The notes under the pieces: model-generated
Seen by the model: the letters and a program-made list of their open reading frames with translations, nothing else
What the model was told of the DNA's origin: nothing
Database searches by the model: none
Translations under genes and position numbers: made by a program
In this document: positions 44,833 through 56,775 of the stretch, piece after piece
Numbering within the stretch: position 1 is the stretch's first letter
Layout of the letters: every line of letters starts with the position of its first letter
Origin: Diogma glabrata
Taxonomy: Eukaryota > Arthropoda > Insecta > Diptera > Cylindrotomidae
Length of the DNA stretch: 64,000 bases
Direction: 5' to 3'
Assembly: GCA_963693315.1 (NCBI GenBank)
Contig: OY856186.1
Span: 137,453,436 to 137,517,435, forward strand

Positions 44833-44959
44833 TTAGTGTTTTATTTATTCCTATAAATATATCGGATTTCAGCTATTGTTATTTTATATTCGTAAAATCC
44901 AAGAATTTTTAAGAGTACTTCCATTAAATTTTCATTGTTGATTTGAGGGACACAATAGA

Positions 44960-45812
44960 TCTGTAGTTTTGATGAGTAACAGTTTTTTATTTAGCGTATG
45001 GTTATTTTTGTGACACATTAAAAAATTAAACTTAAAAATAGGTAGACTCTTCTATGAAATCTACCTAAAACAATACATGGATACACATTAAATGAACTTA
45101 CAATCGATTTGATTGCGTGTCTTTTAAGTAAATTAAAAAGTAAAATATTTGAACATTGGGCAGTACATTTGAACATTAGATGTTTACATCGAGCGAATCT
45201 ATCCACGCTACTACATCGGGAGTTGCCAAATGGATGTCTGAGATGTTGCCATTGTAACGTCGAATCGGACACACAGTTGCAATGTGTTTTATAGTTTGTT
45301 GTGGAGCGCCGCAGTCACACTCAGGGGACTCTGAAATGCCCCACTTGTAGAAAGAATCAGCACAACGTCCATGATTCGTTCTTATTCGGTTTAATGTAGT
45401 CCAGGTATGACGTGGCAGATCGAAACCAGGTTGGGTAGAAGTCGGGTTAGTAATAGAAAGGCCAGTTGTGTTGTAATGTTGCCAGGAGGTGTCCCAGGCA
45501 TCCAAGATATTAAAATCAGTTGCCAGCAGGTTGCTGGCAGTTTTATGTGGAGGCTTTCTTGACTTCAATCGACAACGAGTGTGGTCACCGTAATATTCGT
45601 GCAAGGGTAACGTGGTGTTGTTGGTTACCTTTTTATGTTCACGCATGAGAGCATGCGAGCGTCTAAGTGCAGGTGGAGCGATATTGCTTAACACAGGGAG
45701 CCAAGGTAAAGGGGAGGATCTGATAGTACCACTTATAGTACGCATCGTAGCATGCAGCTGGCAGTCAACTTTTTGAGTATGTGTGCTATTCAACCAGACT
45801 GGTGCGCCATAC
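44960..45812 (-). pseudogene. LINE-D 3' fragment with C-terminal zinc motif
   Basis: A 205-codon minus-strand frame (45176-45793) encodes the C-terminal end of a LINE ORF2. It has WTTLNRIRTNHGRCADSFYK, then the CCHC pattern CDCG-x8-H-x4-C (PECDCGAPQQTIKHIATVC), a common tail in several insect LINE clades. The 5' end is truncated at the junction with LINE-C ORF1 near 45812. The 3' sequence includes a small hairpin GGTAGACTCTTCTATGAAAT near 45040, which recurs near 60998. Confidence 0.75.
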
Positions 45813-46295
45813 TCATGAGTAACAGTGATTTTCTAGCAATTCACAGCGAAATGAAAAAGTTTCCAGACATTGCTTGATGTATTTATTTTCTTTTTCAAGT
45901 TCTAAAATCTTTTTTTCATTTGAGGTAATTCTTTCTTCGACTTTCAATACGTCATCAAATTTTGCCGTTATAGTATTTAGGGTAGCGCCAAAAAACGTTT
46001 GTTGATTAATTGCATCAAATGATTTTAAAAGTTCATTATGCTGTAATTTAAGTGTATCAATGTCGTTTTTTACAGATTTTAAAGTGTTGATTATTGTTTG
46101 ATTTGAAACTTCTGATGCATTATCAGATTTAATCTCTTCGGTTGGAATACATCCTTGGCATATCCATTGATTTATTGACTCACAATTCACTGTTTCACAC
46201 GCTACGTGATAAATAAGTTTACACTTGATACACTGAATTTTATCATTTTTTAAAGCACGATCAAATTTTTCATTACATTTAGCGCAGTTTGACAT
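45813..46295 (-). pseudogene. LINE-C ORF1, N-terminal PHD finger and coiled coil
   Basis: An ATG at 46295 opens 160 codons. Residues 3-50 form a PHD-type zinc finger (MSNCAKCNEKF, CIKCKLIYHVAC, WICQGC). A coiled coil follows (about 70-150; NTLKSVKNDIDTLKLQHNEL, EKKILELEKENKYIKQCLE). The frame ends at the LINE-D junction with a chance stop. The second half is at 43441-43707. Confidence 0.82.
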
Positions 46296-46310
46296 TATTA
46301 TTAAAGTTCA

Positions 46311-46973
46311 AGGATTCTATTACTGAACACTTTACACGAACTTTCCTTCACAAATGATAATGGACAATTAGATTTTTATAATAGCATTACAAATTAGCAC
46401 ACATTAATTTGAAATAATTTACGGTACTTTATTAAAAGACAATCAATTATAATTTTTATTTTAATTTAATCTCAATTAAGGTCAAAAATAAATATAGATG
46501 TTATTCGTACCAAAACAAAAAATCGAATGAAAATTTTATAAGGACATATTTTATTCAAACATATAAGACTTTTACATTTATATAGTGGAGTCATATTAGC
46601 ATTTTATATTGATGTAAGAGCAAAGTTGAATTTTTTTTGTTTTATGTTAAGGACATAAAAGTTAGTGGTCATGTAATTATTTAGCAAATTTGGAGGTCCG
46701 GAAGTGCCTCAAAAATGGCAAAAACTGGTTTTTTGGTGTTTTTCGAGTAGGTCGCTTCACCATTTTTGAAATATTTCGGGCTCAAATGATCATAAAAAAA
46801 AAAAAAGATGGCAAATGTTTGTGATTAAATTTCAAATCTATCTAGAAGGGGTTAGAAAGTGTAACCTAACCTCAAAAAACCGAATCGCGTGACTTTTTTT
46901 TTTACTAAATTATGATAAGGGGCGGAAAAATCGTCGAATTTTCATGAATATTTCAAGAAACATGTATTTTAAT
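46311..46973. other. No recognisable feature
   Basis: AT-rich non-coding sequence up to the hAT copy 2 target duplication. Confidence 0.5.
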
Positions 46974-48730
46974 CAGCGTTGGTTAAAAACACTGTTTTTT
47001 TTAAAAAAAACAAAAAAAACTGTTTTTTTTTGTTTAAAACGCGTTTTTTATTGTTTAAAACAGTTTTTTTTGTGTTATTTTTGTGTTTTTTTTGTGTTTT
47101 TTTTGTTTTCAATATGTTTTATACTACGAATATTCGTTTTTTCGGTTTTAAATGAAAATATGTAATTTAAGTGACTAAGCTCCAAAGAAAATAAGTGTCC
47201 TAAATATTGTCGGATTAATAAAGGTTCTCCAAAGATTTTCAAGATTCCCATCATTGGCTAGATTATCTGAAGATAGTCTGTACGTCCAAATATTTTCAAG
47301 ATTCTTTGAAAATTCTCAATATTCGGAAAGATTCTCAAGATTTTGTGGCGATTCTTAAGGATCACGGTTAAGATTCTCAAGATTTCTTGAATATTCTCAG
47401 TAGCCACTCAAATAGTTGTCCCAAGATGCCTAAGAGTAGTTTATCTCTCAATCTAATGGCATTGTTGTCTTAATTGGCTAACCTCAGAAATTTGAATTAT
47501 GATAAAAACTCTGCGACCAACGTATTTCCGATTTTTTTTCTCCTAGCTCAACTTGAAAAGACTATGGAAAACAGGGAAACAATTTGATTAAATAAAGCAA
47601 TTGAGTTTCTGGCGATTGCAAATTACAGATTACGCTATTGATATCATTCCTATAAGAATATTGGCTGGTAAGGTGTGACAATATTGAATATACCTTTAAC
47701 AAAAAATCTATTGAAAACAATAATTTTTTGAATTTGGAAGCAATATAATTTTATTTAAATTTAAAATATATATATTTACGACTGGTTTTAAAATTTGATA
47801 AAGTTCCTCAGCCTATTTTATCAAGTCTATGTTAAGTATCTTTTAAAAAAATGTTAATATATCAATGATATGAAATAATCGTAACCGAAGTTTACAAATC
47901 TCGCACCGAATCTTTAATTTCCTTTTCAAAATTAGGTTGTTCGTTTTGATCCACAGGAATAGCACATATTTACCACTTTTTTATTTAGCAACTAAGCAAA
48001 TTTCACTTGCTCCTCCATCGAATAAATGCTCCTCCTTCTGTCGGGAATCGAATAACAGATCCTTTAGCAGTTTTGTACTAATAGTTTGGCTAGTAGAGAT
48101 ATCCCTACCTAGTCAACCCTAAGTTTTATGTATGAAGTATTCCTTGATGATGGCACCTTAATGATTGCTCGAAGAATCGAGCTTTCATATAACTCTATAT
48201 GTGGTGTTTAATAATTGAGGAAGACAGTGCGTCACATGATCAAGGATTATACCACTAGCTAGATTATTGGCAACACCCTTTTAATTTTGTTACTGCAAAT
48301 TTAAAAAAAAAATCCTATCATTTTATCATTTTATTACTACTATTAGGTTATGTCATATTTTATATGTGATAGAATTTATTGTTTAGTTATTTCTTCTTTA
48401 AAAAATATATAAAAAAAAACAAAGATTTGCGTTCACCAACACCCTACAACGCATTTTATTAACAAAAAAAACTTAGAAAAGCTTTAAAAAAATCTAAAAT
48501 CTTAGTGACGTTTAAGATGCTAAAAGGTGCCTTAAGGTGGTCAAATGTATTAAAAACGGTAAAACACTACAGTTTACAACAGTTCTATTGAATAGCAAAT
48601 AAGAAGTATTGCAATATTTAAAAAAAACAAATTTTGTTTAAAACATTGTTTTTTTTTAAAAAAACAATTTGTTTTAAACACTGTTTTAAACAGTGTTTAA
48701 AACAAAAGTGTTTAAAACAAACCAACTCTG
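46974..48730. mobile_element. hAT-type non-autonomous element, copy 2 (1,757 bp, uninterrupted)
   Basis: An 8-bp duplication ATTTTAAT (46966-46973 and 48731-48738) flanks the TIRs CAGCGTTGG and CCAACTCTG. The sequence is closely similar to copy 1 over the full length outside LINE-B. It contains a short LINE-A-like remnant (TTTGCGTTCACCAACACCC at about 48426), also present in copy 1, so that remnant predates the spread of both copies. No transposase is encoded. Confidence 0.92.
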
Positions 48731-49639
48731 ATTTTAATAGTCTTAATATGGGATTTAATTTTTATGAAAAAATTTTTTCGGCCACAATTGGCATTTTTCG
48801 TTAAATTTGGCAAATGGTGCCATTTTATGAGAAGTCATCCAAAATAAAATTTTTTTTTTTTAATCTGTACTTTTTTTTATCTACTTTAACCTAAGTATAA
48901 ATAAAATTATGTTGCCTTAATTTAAATGCCCATTTTTGGGCATGAAAAAAAACAATAATTTTTGCATTTTTTTGACATTTTACCATATATACGGTATTAT
49001 TTATGCTATTATCATGTATTTTGCATAAAAGTGAAATATGCAATTAAAATTAATAAAAAATATTTTTTAAAATTATACATAACCTACAAAACTTTTTTTT
49101 CTTGCAATGCCCTAAATTGCTTTTGGTAAATAATTAAAATTAAACTAACAAAATATATGACATAATAATAAAAAATAGCAGTTGAAGTAGTATATAAGTA
49201 ATAGTTTAAGCAAAAATTGTAATAATAATTTAAACTGAGGATGACGTGAGTCGAAATCGATATTCAATAAAATAAAAAATCAAATTCAAATTGTTACTAT
49301 AAGGAAGTTTATATTATTATTAATAAAATAAAAATTTTCAAAATAAACAGCAAAAAGTATATTTTTAAATATTGCATTTTAATTCAAAAGTGACAAAAGC
49401 ACACAAACAGTGAATAATATGGAAAACCATAATAACGCATATAGAATTTTCAATTGAAAACATAATTGGCGTAAAATTATTTATGCTGTGTATTTTATAT
49501 GTTTGAAAAATGTTTGAAAAAAATTGAATATTACCTATATCAAATATTTACAATAATTGTAATAACGTTTTAATTATTTACCAAAAGCAATTTAGGGCAT
49601 TGCAAGAAAAAAAAGTTTTGTAGGTTATGTATAATTTTA

Positions 49640-49766
49640 AAAAATATTTTAAAATTATAATATAATATTAATAATAATAATATTTTATTAATATTATTAT
49701 TATTAATATTAATATTTTAATAATTAATGAGATTTGTAAATTATTAAATTATTAATTTTATTTATT
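49640..49766. repeat. TAATAT-type low-complexity sequence
   Basis: ATTAATATTATTATTATTAA-type repeats at the junction between the foldback arm and the LINE-A-like fragment. Confidence 0.7.
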
Positions 49767-50325
49767 CGTCCCTGCATGGAGTATTGCTCTCACATATGGG
49801 GTGGAGCCTACCTAAGTAGCTTAAAATGTCTTGATTCTATACAACGAAGAGCTGTTCAATTGATCGGCAACTCGACTCTTACTAACGAGCTTGAATTCCT
49901 TGCAACATAGAAGAGACGTCGCTGATTTGACGGTATTTTATAAGCATATTATGGACGAACGGGCGTCTACGGAGATCAAATCGATTTTGCCTGAACCAGC
50001 AAACTTCGCGCGTTTCACCAGAGCATCAATAGCAGCCCATCCTTTTACGGTTCAAGTGACAAGGTGTAGAACTGTCGCTTTTCAATGCGATTTTTTTAAC
50101 AGAGTTTCTTATCTCTTGAATGCCTTACCGGCATGGGTCTTTCCTGATAATTTTAATCCTCAAAACTTTAAGATCAACGTTAATAAATTTCTGAAAGAAA
50201 ATTGAATAATACTTTCGAACCCTAGTTCCCTAGTTAGCATGGTATCTTCGGATATTCAGAGACGTTGATCTATATTGGTTAACACTAAACATGCCTAACA
50301 TTGAATAAAAAAAAAAAAAAAAATT
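49767..50325 (+). pseudogene. LINE-A-like 3' fragment with poly-A tail
   Basis: Starts at FIRPCMEYCSHIWGGAYLSS and runs through LDSIQRRAVQLIGNS. A frame change near 49900 leads into the 104-codon tail (49891-50205: NSLQHRRDVADLTVFYKH, LLNALPAWVFP). A poly-A tract at 50309-50324 closes it. Diverged from LINE-A at 29479-31564 and strongly 5'-truncated. Confidence 0.8.
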
Positions 50326-50519
50326 GAATTGCATATTTCCCTTTTATGCAAAATACATGATAATAGCATAAATAATACCGTATAAGGTAATGGCAGGTTA
50401 TTTGGACCGAGTCAGGCTATTTGGACCGTTTTTAAAAAAGCCTTAAAAATAAGGATGTTTTACTTTATTATGTAAAAATAAACATATTTAGTATTTTATA
50501 TATATATTAACGCCCTAAT

Positions 50520-53500
50520 GGGTAGCGAAATCCGAAATTCGACGTCCACGCCGTGCTGCCTGGGTAATGCTGACAGAATTAGGTTGGTGTATTGGATACA
50601 AGCAGAGTAAAAACTGCTTAGTCAATGACGCTACATCACGGCGAATTGGCGCTCTACAACCAATGCGACTCAAGCGTCTGTTCTCCATGTCAGGGGTGGC
50701 TTGGAGCGGGCGTCTGTCTTGAATCAAGCGGCTCGCTATATAAACGTGTAAAAAGGTTGTTTCTGGTGACCTTAATATGCAGAACGGACCCATTCACGAC
50801 AACTTGGGTTGGGCCTAAGGTTAACACCCTAACCCCGGAAAAAAACTAATATGTTAAATTTGGTTATCAGAAAGAGAAAAACAGACCCGGAAAAAACAAC
50901 AGAATTTTACCTGGACGTGAAAAAGGACCAGACTACCGAATCGGAACGTGGAACGTGCGCAGCCTGAGCGCTCCTGATGCTCTTATAAGTCTAGAAACAG
51001 AGGCTGAGAGGTATAGGATGGATATTATTGCTCTACAAGAAATTTGACAGCCGATAATCGGAAAACAAGATTTGGATAGTCACTCTCTATACTGTAGTGG
51101 TCATCCTTCTCGAAGAGAATTTGGAACTGGCTTTCTTGTTGGTGCACGCATACAAGAAGCCGTGATGAAATTCATCCCGGTCAGTGAGAGGATCTGCTAC
51201 CTACGTGTACGCGGTACATATAACAATATTTCTCTTATTGCCGTGCATGCACCAACTGAAGCTAAGACCGTCGACGAGAAGGATAATTTCTACATAGCAC
51301 TGGAAGAGGTTATGAAACAAACACCAACACGCGACTTCATTATGGTTCTTGGTGACTTTAATGGACAGGTTGGAAGAGATATCTCTTATGGAAATGTGGT
51401 GGGTCCCAGCAGCCTGCATTTGAATTCGAATGATAATGGTGAGAGAATGACTGAGTTTGCATTATCAAATAGTTTGAGAATTGCCAGTACGTTCTTTCCG
51501 CATCGATCGATTCATAAGCAGACTTGGGTCTCACCGAATGGAAATACTCGAAATCAAATTGATCACGTTCTAGTAACAACACGTTTCTTTTCGAGCGTTC
51601 TGGATGTGCGATCCTTTAGAGGTGCATACATTGGAAGTGACCACTTCCTTGTATGTGCAACGATAAGGTTCCACTTCCCAAATCCAGGCATTCCAAAATT
51701 CAATCAACGGAAACGTTTTAACATCTCAACATTAAAGAATGCTGAAACAGAAGAGAGATATCAAATCCATATTGCCGAAACATTGGAGAAATCAGAAACC
51801 ATTAATGGAGACGTCGATAAGTCATGGTATTTGCTCAAAGATGCTGTTTTAAGCGCTGCTGAGGGAATACTTGGACGACCAGAGAACCACTCCCAGAAGC
51901 CATGGATGGATCAAGCATGCCTTGATGCTATTCAATACAAAAGAGATTGCTATCTGAAGTGTCTACAAGGACGCAACACCAGGTCCACGAAGGAGAATTA
52001 TAAACTGGCAAGACAAGCCGTTACAAAGCTATGTAGACGAACGAAGAGAGAATGGTGGAAGAGACAGTGTGAGGAGATTGAAAGCTTCAATAAGGAACAT
52101 CAATCGCGTAACTTCTTTCAACAGGTTAAAACCTTAAAGAAGGGCCCTCAAACTAGATCGACTGCTATTCAAAACGAAAATGGGGAGCTACAAGTAGACC
52201 TTAAAAATATTTTAGATGCTTGGGCCGCTTATTTTGAGAATCTTCTCAACTTAAGTGACCAGCAACAAGTCGGGCGACGAGCTAAGCTTATTCGTGCGTC
52301 AAAGGTACATGTAGAAGAACCCACCAGAGAGGAATTCGATGCGGCGCTGTCAAAATTAAAATGCAATAAAGCACCTGGTATCGACGATATAACATCCGAA
52401 ATGATTGTACATGGTGGCGAAACTCTATCCTCAAGATTGTTTGAACTTGTTCAAATGATCTGGAGGACTGAAACCATGCCACAGGACTGGAACAAAGCTA
52501 TGCTGATACCAATCCATAAAAAAGGTAATCGCCTACAATGTGCAAACTACAGAGGAATCGCCCTCCTCTGCACAGCATATAAGATCTTTTCCTACATTTT
52601 GCTATCCAGAATCAATCCTTTTGCTGAAGAACTGTTTGGAGAATATCAGTGTGGTTTCCGGCGGGGCCGAGGTACCACCGATGCACTTTTCTCGATAAGG
52701 ATGATTTTGGAAAAGTGTCGAGAGTTCAACATACCTGTGCACCAACTTTTCATTGATTTCAGGCAGGCCTACGACTCTCTCGAACGAGAGACTCTATGGT
52801 CTGCTCTGGTGTCAATGGGAATTCCTGGTAAACTGGTATCGCTATGCAAAATGACAGTACAGAACTCTCAATGCTGTGTACGAGTAGAGAACGAAATATC
52901 AAAGTTTTTTAAAGTCGACTCCGGCTTAAGACAAGGTGATGCTATCTCTCCTATACTTTTTAATCTAGCCTTGGAATATGTGTGCCGTCAAAAGAAACTA
53001 CCGACTAATAACAATATCTTGTCAATAAACTCAGTACAGATGATTGCTTACGCTGATGATGTTGTCATCCTCGGCCGAAGTGAAGCTGTTATGAGTGAGA
53101 CTTTCAAGTCGCTTGAGAGTGGTGCTAGGAAAATTGGTCTGCAAATTAACTACCATAAAACCAAACATATGAATGTTTCAAGAGAGGCTGAGAAGAAAGA
53201 TTTGATGTTCGGCGATGAACGAATTGAGGGAGTTGAATCTTTTAAATATTTAGGATCAATGCTTGACTCAAACAACAGCATACTTACAGATATTAAAGCT
53301 CGAATCGCTGCAGGTAATCGAACTTTCTACTCAATTAAACCTCTACTTGGATCACCGTATGTATCAACTAACACTCAAAGCTCAAGTTATACAAGACATT
53401 GATTAGACCGGTTTTGATGTATGGGTCACAAACGTGGACCCTTACACAAAATGACGAATCGCATTTATCTGTATTTGAGCGTAAGATCCTACGCTACATT

Positions 53501-53867
53501 TTTGGTCCACTTAAGACAGACGATGGAGAGTATAGAACCCGGTATAACTTTGAGATCAGAGACCTTCTTGAGGGTCCTGATATAATAGGTTGTATCCGTT
53601 CTAATAGGATTGCTTGGTTTGGGCATGTTCTACGAGCCGATTCACAGTCTGGAATGATTAGAAAAATGTACGTTAGTACCCCAGGGAGTGGTAGACCGCG
53701 AGGTAGACCACGACTACAATGGGAGACTGACGTAATAAACGACCTTAAAAAAATCGGCTGCCATGGTAATTATGTCGCTGTTGCGAATGACCGTGGTGAA
53801 TATTCAAAGCTGATTAACCTGGCAACGCTCTTACATGGAGCATGAACGCCTTAAAAAAAAAAAAAAA
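50520..53867 (+). mobile_element. LINE-E, full-length RTE-type non-LTR retrotransposon
   Basis: A 14-bp perfect target duplication ATTAACGCCCTAAT (50506-50519 and 53868-53881) flanks a 3.35-kb body that ends in poly-A (53853-53867). That is the size of a full-length RTE-type element with a 5' UTR of about 400 bp. The single ORF has one nonsense codon and one frameshift. The copy is inserted in the pogo-type transposon. Confidence 0.9.
50925..53845 (+). pseudogene. LINE-E ORF: endonuclease and reverse transcriptase
   Basis: The true frame starts upstream of 51072: IGTWNVRSLSAPDALI and DIIALQEI (about 50937-51045) form the APE endonuclease N-terminus, then a TGA at about 51046-51048 interrupts. 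The open frame to 53402 has the endonuclease motifs MVLGDFNGQVG, NQIDHVLV and GSDHFLV, and RT motifs APGIDDITSEMI, CANYRGIALL, CGFRRGRGTTDALF, FIDFRQAYDSL, GLRQGDAISPILFNLAL and AYADDVVILGRS. One frameshift near 53370 separates it from the C-terminal part (53399-53845; VLMYGSQTWTL, RIAWFGHVLR, GRPRGRPRLQW). Only two lesions in about 970 codons indicate a young copy. Clade assignment to RTE is by motif order and size. Confidence 0.88.
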
Positions 53868-54657
53868 ATTAACGCCCTAATTCAATAAAAAAAAATTTAT
53901 TATATAGTACGTTGACACGAAAAATTCAGTTTATATTTAGGTGTCGCGGAGTGATAACGCTTTTGTCCAATTTTCTTATTGTTTTTGGTAAGAATCTTGT
54001 GTTGTAAAATAAGGGTTTAAGAAATAAATTAAGTGAAGTTCTGTTAGTTAACTTATTATTTGTGTTTAAATATGTCAAATAAAGGAATATTAAAGAGTCT
54101 TTAGTGTTATTAGTGCACTTTTAATGTATTTAGGATAGGTCCAAATTATAAGCACCGACAAAAACAAAGTGCATATAATTTGGACCGAGCGGTCCAATTT
54201 ACGATTTGAACAATGATTATAATTTTTATCATAAAATTAAAAAGATATGATTTTAGTAGAAAAAATTGTTGGCAAAACAAAAATAAAGCTATAAATAATT
54301 AAAGTAGATTATTTGGACATAGTGAATTGTTAACAAGTTTCTTAAAAATTTAGCATAAAATTCTTGAAATAAATAAGTCTATTGAAGTGCTTTGACGTGC
54401 TTATATGTACAAAATTAAGGAAACAAATTCAAATTTCTTAGGTCCAAATTACATTTTAATATATTTTCGTCTCTCTTTGTTAGTTTGTGGTTTTAACCCA
54501 TTTAAAATTAAATTCCATTAATGCACAGAATTTAAAAAAAAAATCATTGGTTTGACGTTAAATTGGACCGTAGGTCCAATTTATATCCAATAAAGTTTTT
54601 ATTAGGGATATAAATTGGACCATGTAATATGTATTCTACGTATTTACAGACTTCACG

Positions 54658-56775
54658 ATGGGGCCGGTAAATTTAAATAAAAAAATATATAATAACTACG
54701 AAAAATTGCCAGAAGCCGTTGAGGCCATTGAAAATGGAATATCTGTATATTCATCCTCAAAAAAATTTAAAATACCGAAAACGACGTTACTAAGGAAGAT
54801 AAAGAATAAGAAGAACAATATTGCTGATGTTGCTGCAGGTGCAAGTTGCGTATTATCAAATGAGCAAGAGCAGCATTTATGCAAATGGATCAAAAAGTCT
54901 TCCAGAAGAGGATTTTCTATATCCAAATCTATGCTTTTTGATTCAGTTGCACTTTTAGTGAAAGACCTAAATAAGGTAAAGAATTTACTTAGAATTAAAT
55001 TATGATAACAAATTTGATATTTATTTAGGGAAATTCTGGTATAAAGGATTCCTCTTAAGAAATCCAGATATATCCACTAGAGTGGCACAAAACATCTTGA
55101 CCACAAGAGTAGCTGCAACTGAAAAAAAATAGTGGATTGGTTCCAAGAAATTTCGCATACTTGACAGAGAAAAATTTGATAGATGTAATGGAGGATCCAA
55201 GTCGCATCTTCAACTGCGACGAAACGGCATTCTTTTTAGCACCAAAAGATAATCTTGTACTTGCAGAAAAAGGCCAAAGGTGCGTATACAACTTAAACGC
55301 AAATGACGACAAAGAGTGTCTTACTACAATGGTAATGGCAAGCGCCAATGGTAAACTAGGACCAACAATGCTCATGTTTGATTACAAGCGTATTCCACAA
55401 AACTTAGCCCAAAAGGTACCACTTGGATGGGATATCGGTAAAAGCAATTCTGGATGGCAAACAGGGGAATCATTTTACGAATACGTTGCCAATATTTTTT
55501 ATCCATGGATATTGGAACAAAAGCTACAGCTTCTAGTAATATTATTCGTCGATGGGCACACGTCTCACCTTACTCTTTCGCTGAGTGAATTCTGCCAAAA
55601 AAATCAAATAATTTTAGTGGTATTACCTCCTAATGCTACTCACATAATTCAACCACTGGATGTAGCAGTTTTTAAACCGCTAAAAAGTGCTTGGAAAAAT
55701 GCAGTAACGAAGTGGCGGTTCAAAAATAATGGCGCTAAAATCAAACGAGAAGACTTTGCTCCATTATTGAACTCGATTCTTCTCAAGCCAGAAGTAAACC
55801 AAAACGTTAAAAGTGGATTTAAGGCCACAGGACTCTTTCCGTTCAACAAAAATGCAATTGATTACGGCAAATTTATTTCGAATAATTTAACTTCTGTGAG
55901 TACGCCAATTCAAAAAAAGTCTATTGCAAAAAATAGTACATTTTTAACGTTATTGGAAAGAGAAATTCCAGAAAAAATTTAAAAATTTAATTCAAATTTA
56001 ATATGTCACGAAAATTGGGAAGGGCCAAAAGAAGATGAAAGCCTATTTACTTTATGGAAAAAGCATAAAGATATGGAAGAAACGATTCCTATTGGTGACA
56101 GCACCCTACAAAACAATATGACGATGGATGCTGAAAATTATTTAAATGATTTACTTGGAGAAAATGATATGGTCGAGTTAAATATTTTGGAAGACGGTTC
56201 GACAGAGTTGAACAAGGGTATACAGCATTCATCATTTTTAGGTTTGGTAGAAAATACTCCACGAAAAGATTTATCAGATAAAAATATTTTAAATGTACCA
56301 ACACCATTTAAAAAAATATTATTTTGGCCAAATAAAGACCCAAAGGAACCCATAAAAAAAAAGAAAAACTTCCCGCTGTCGCATCCTCAGAACAATGGGT
56401 CACATATCATCAAAGAAAACAAGATGCAAAAGAAAAAAAAACAAAGGAGAGTTTGCAAAAAAAGAAAAGCGGCAAGCTAAATTAAAAACGCAAGAGATTA
56501 AAGTTAAAATCACCAAGAAACCCGAGAATTCCGAAACAGGAAACTATGCGATAAACAATTATGTAATTGTAAACTACGAAGGAGAAAAGTTTCCTGGGAT
56601 AATCGTAGATTTAAACGGCAATGAATTCTTCGTCAAGACAATGACAATGTGTTGTCCTAACTGGAAGTGGCCAGAAAGAGATGATACTTGTTGGTATAAG
56701 TTGGGCCAAATGGTATCATTAATTGATGAACCCATTTTAATAAATTCAAGAGGGCTGTATAAAGTAAATTTTTAA
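54658..56775 (+). pseudogene. Pogo-type transposase, broken
   Basis: The ATG at 54658 opens an N-terminal helix-turn-helix (LNKKIYNNYEKLPEAVEAIE ... KIPKTTLLRKIKNK), followed by a CENP-B-like region. The DDE domain at 55137-55982 has FNCDETAF (first Asp), ILFVDGHTSHL (second) and QPLDVAVFKPLK (third). A C-terminal extension at 56395-56775 (VIVNYEGEKFPGIIV, WKWPERDD) is typical of this transposase type. Breaks: a frame change at about 54975-55130 (the piece around 55030-55125 has WYKGFLLRNPDISTR in a third frame; a small intron is possible), an in-frame TAA at 55980-55982, and a frameshift near 56440 in an A-rich run. The transposase would bind element ends and cut at TA. Confidence 0.85.

Larger units (their letters stand above)
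40400..46310 (-). mobile_element. LINE-C, PHD-finger LINE interrupted by insertions
   Basis: ORF1 is split into 45813-46295 and 43441-43707 by about 2.1 kb of inserted sequence (LINE-D and small inverted-repeat elements). ORF2 follows downstream at 43274-40734. The 5' end is placed shortly upstream of the ORF1 ATG and the 3' end in the AT-rich sequence beside hAT copy 1; neither border is exact. Same design as LINE-B (PHD finger plus FP25-like ORF1) but a different family. Confidence 0.75.

Noticed and set aside
45109..45294. Plus-strand frame of 61 codons
   Set aside because: Shadow of the LINE-D ORF2 tail on the other strand.
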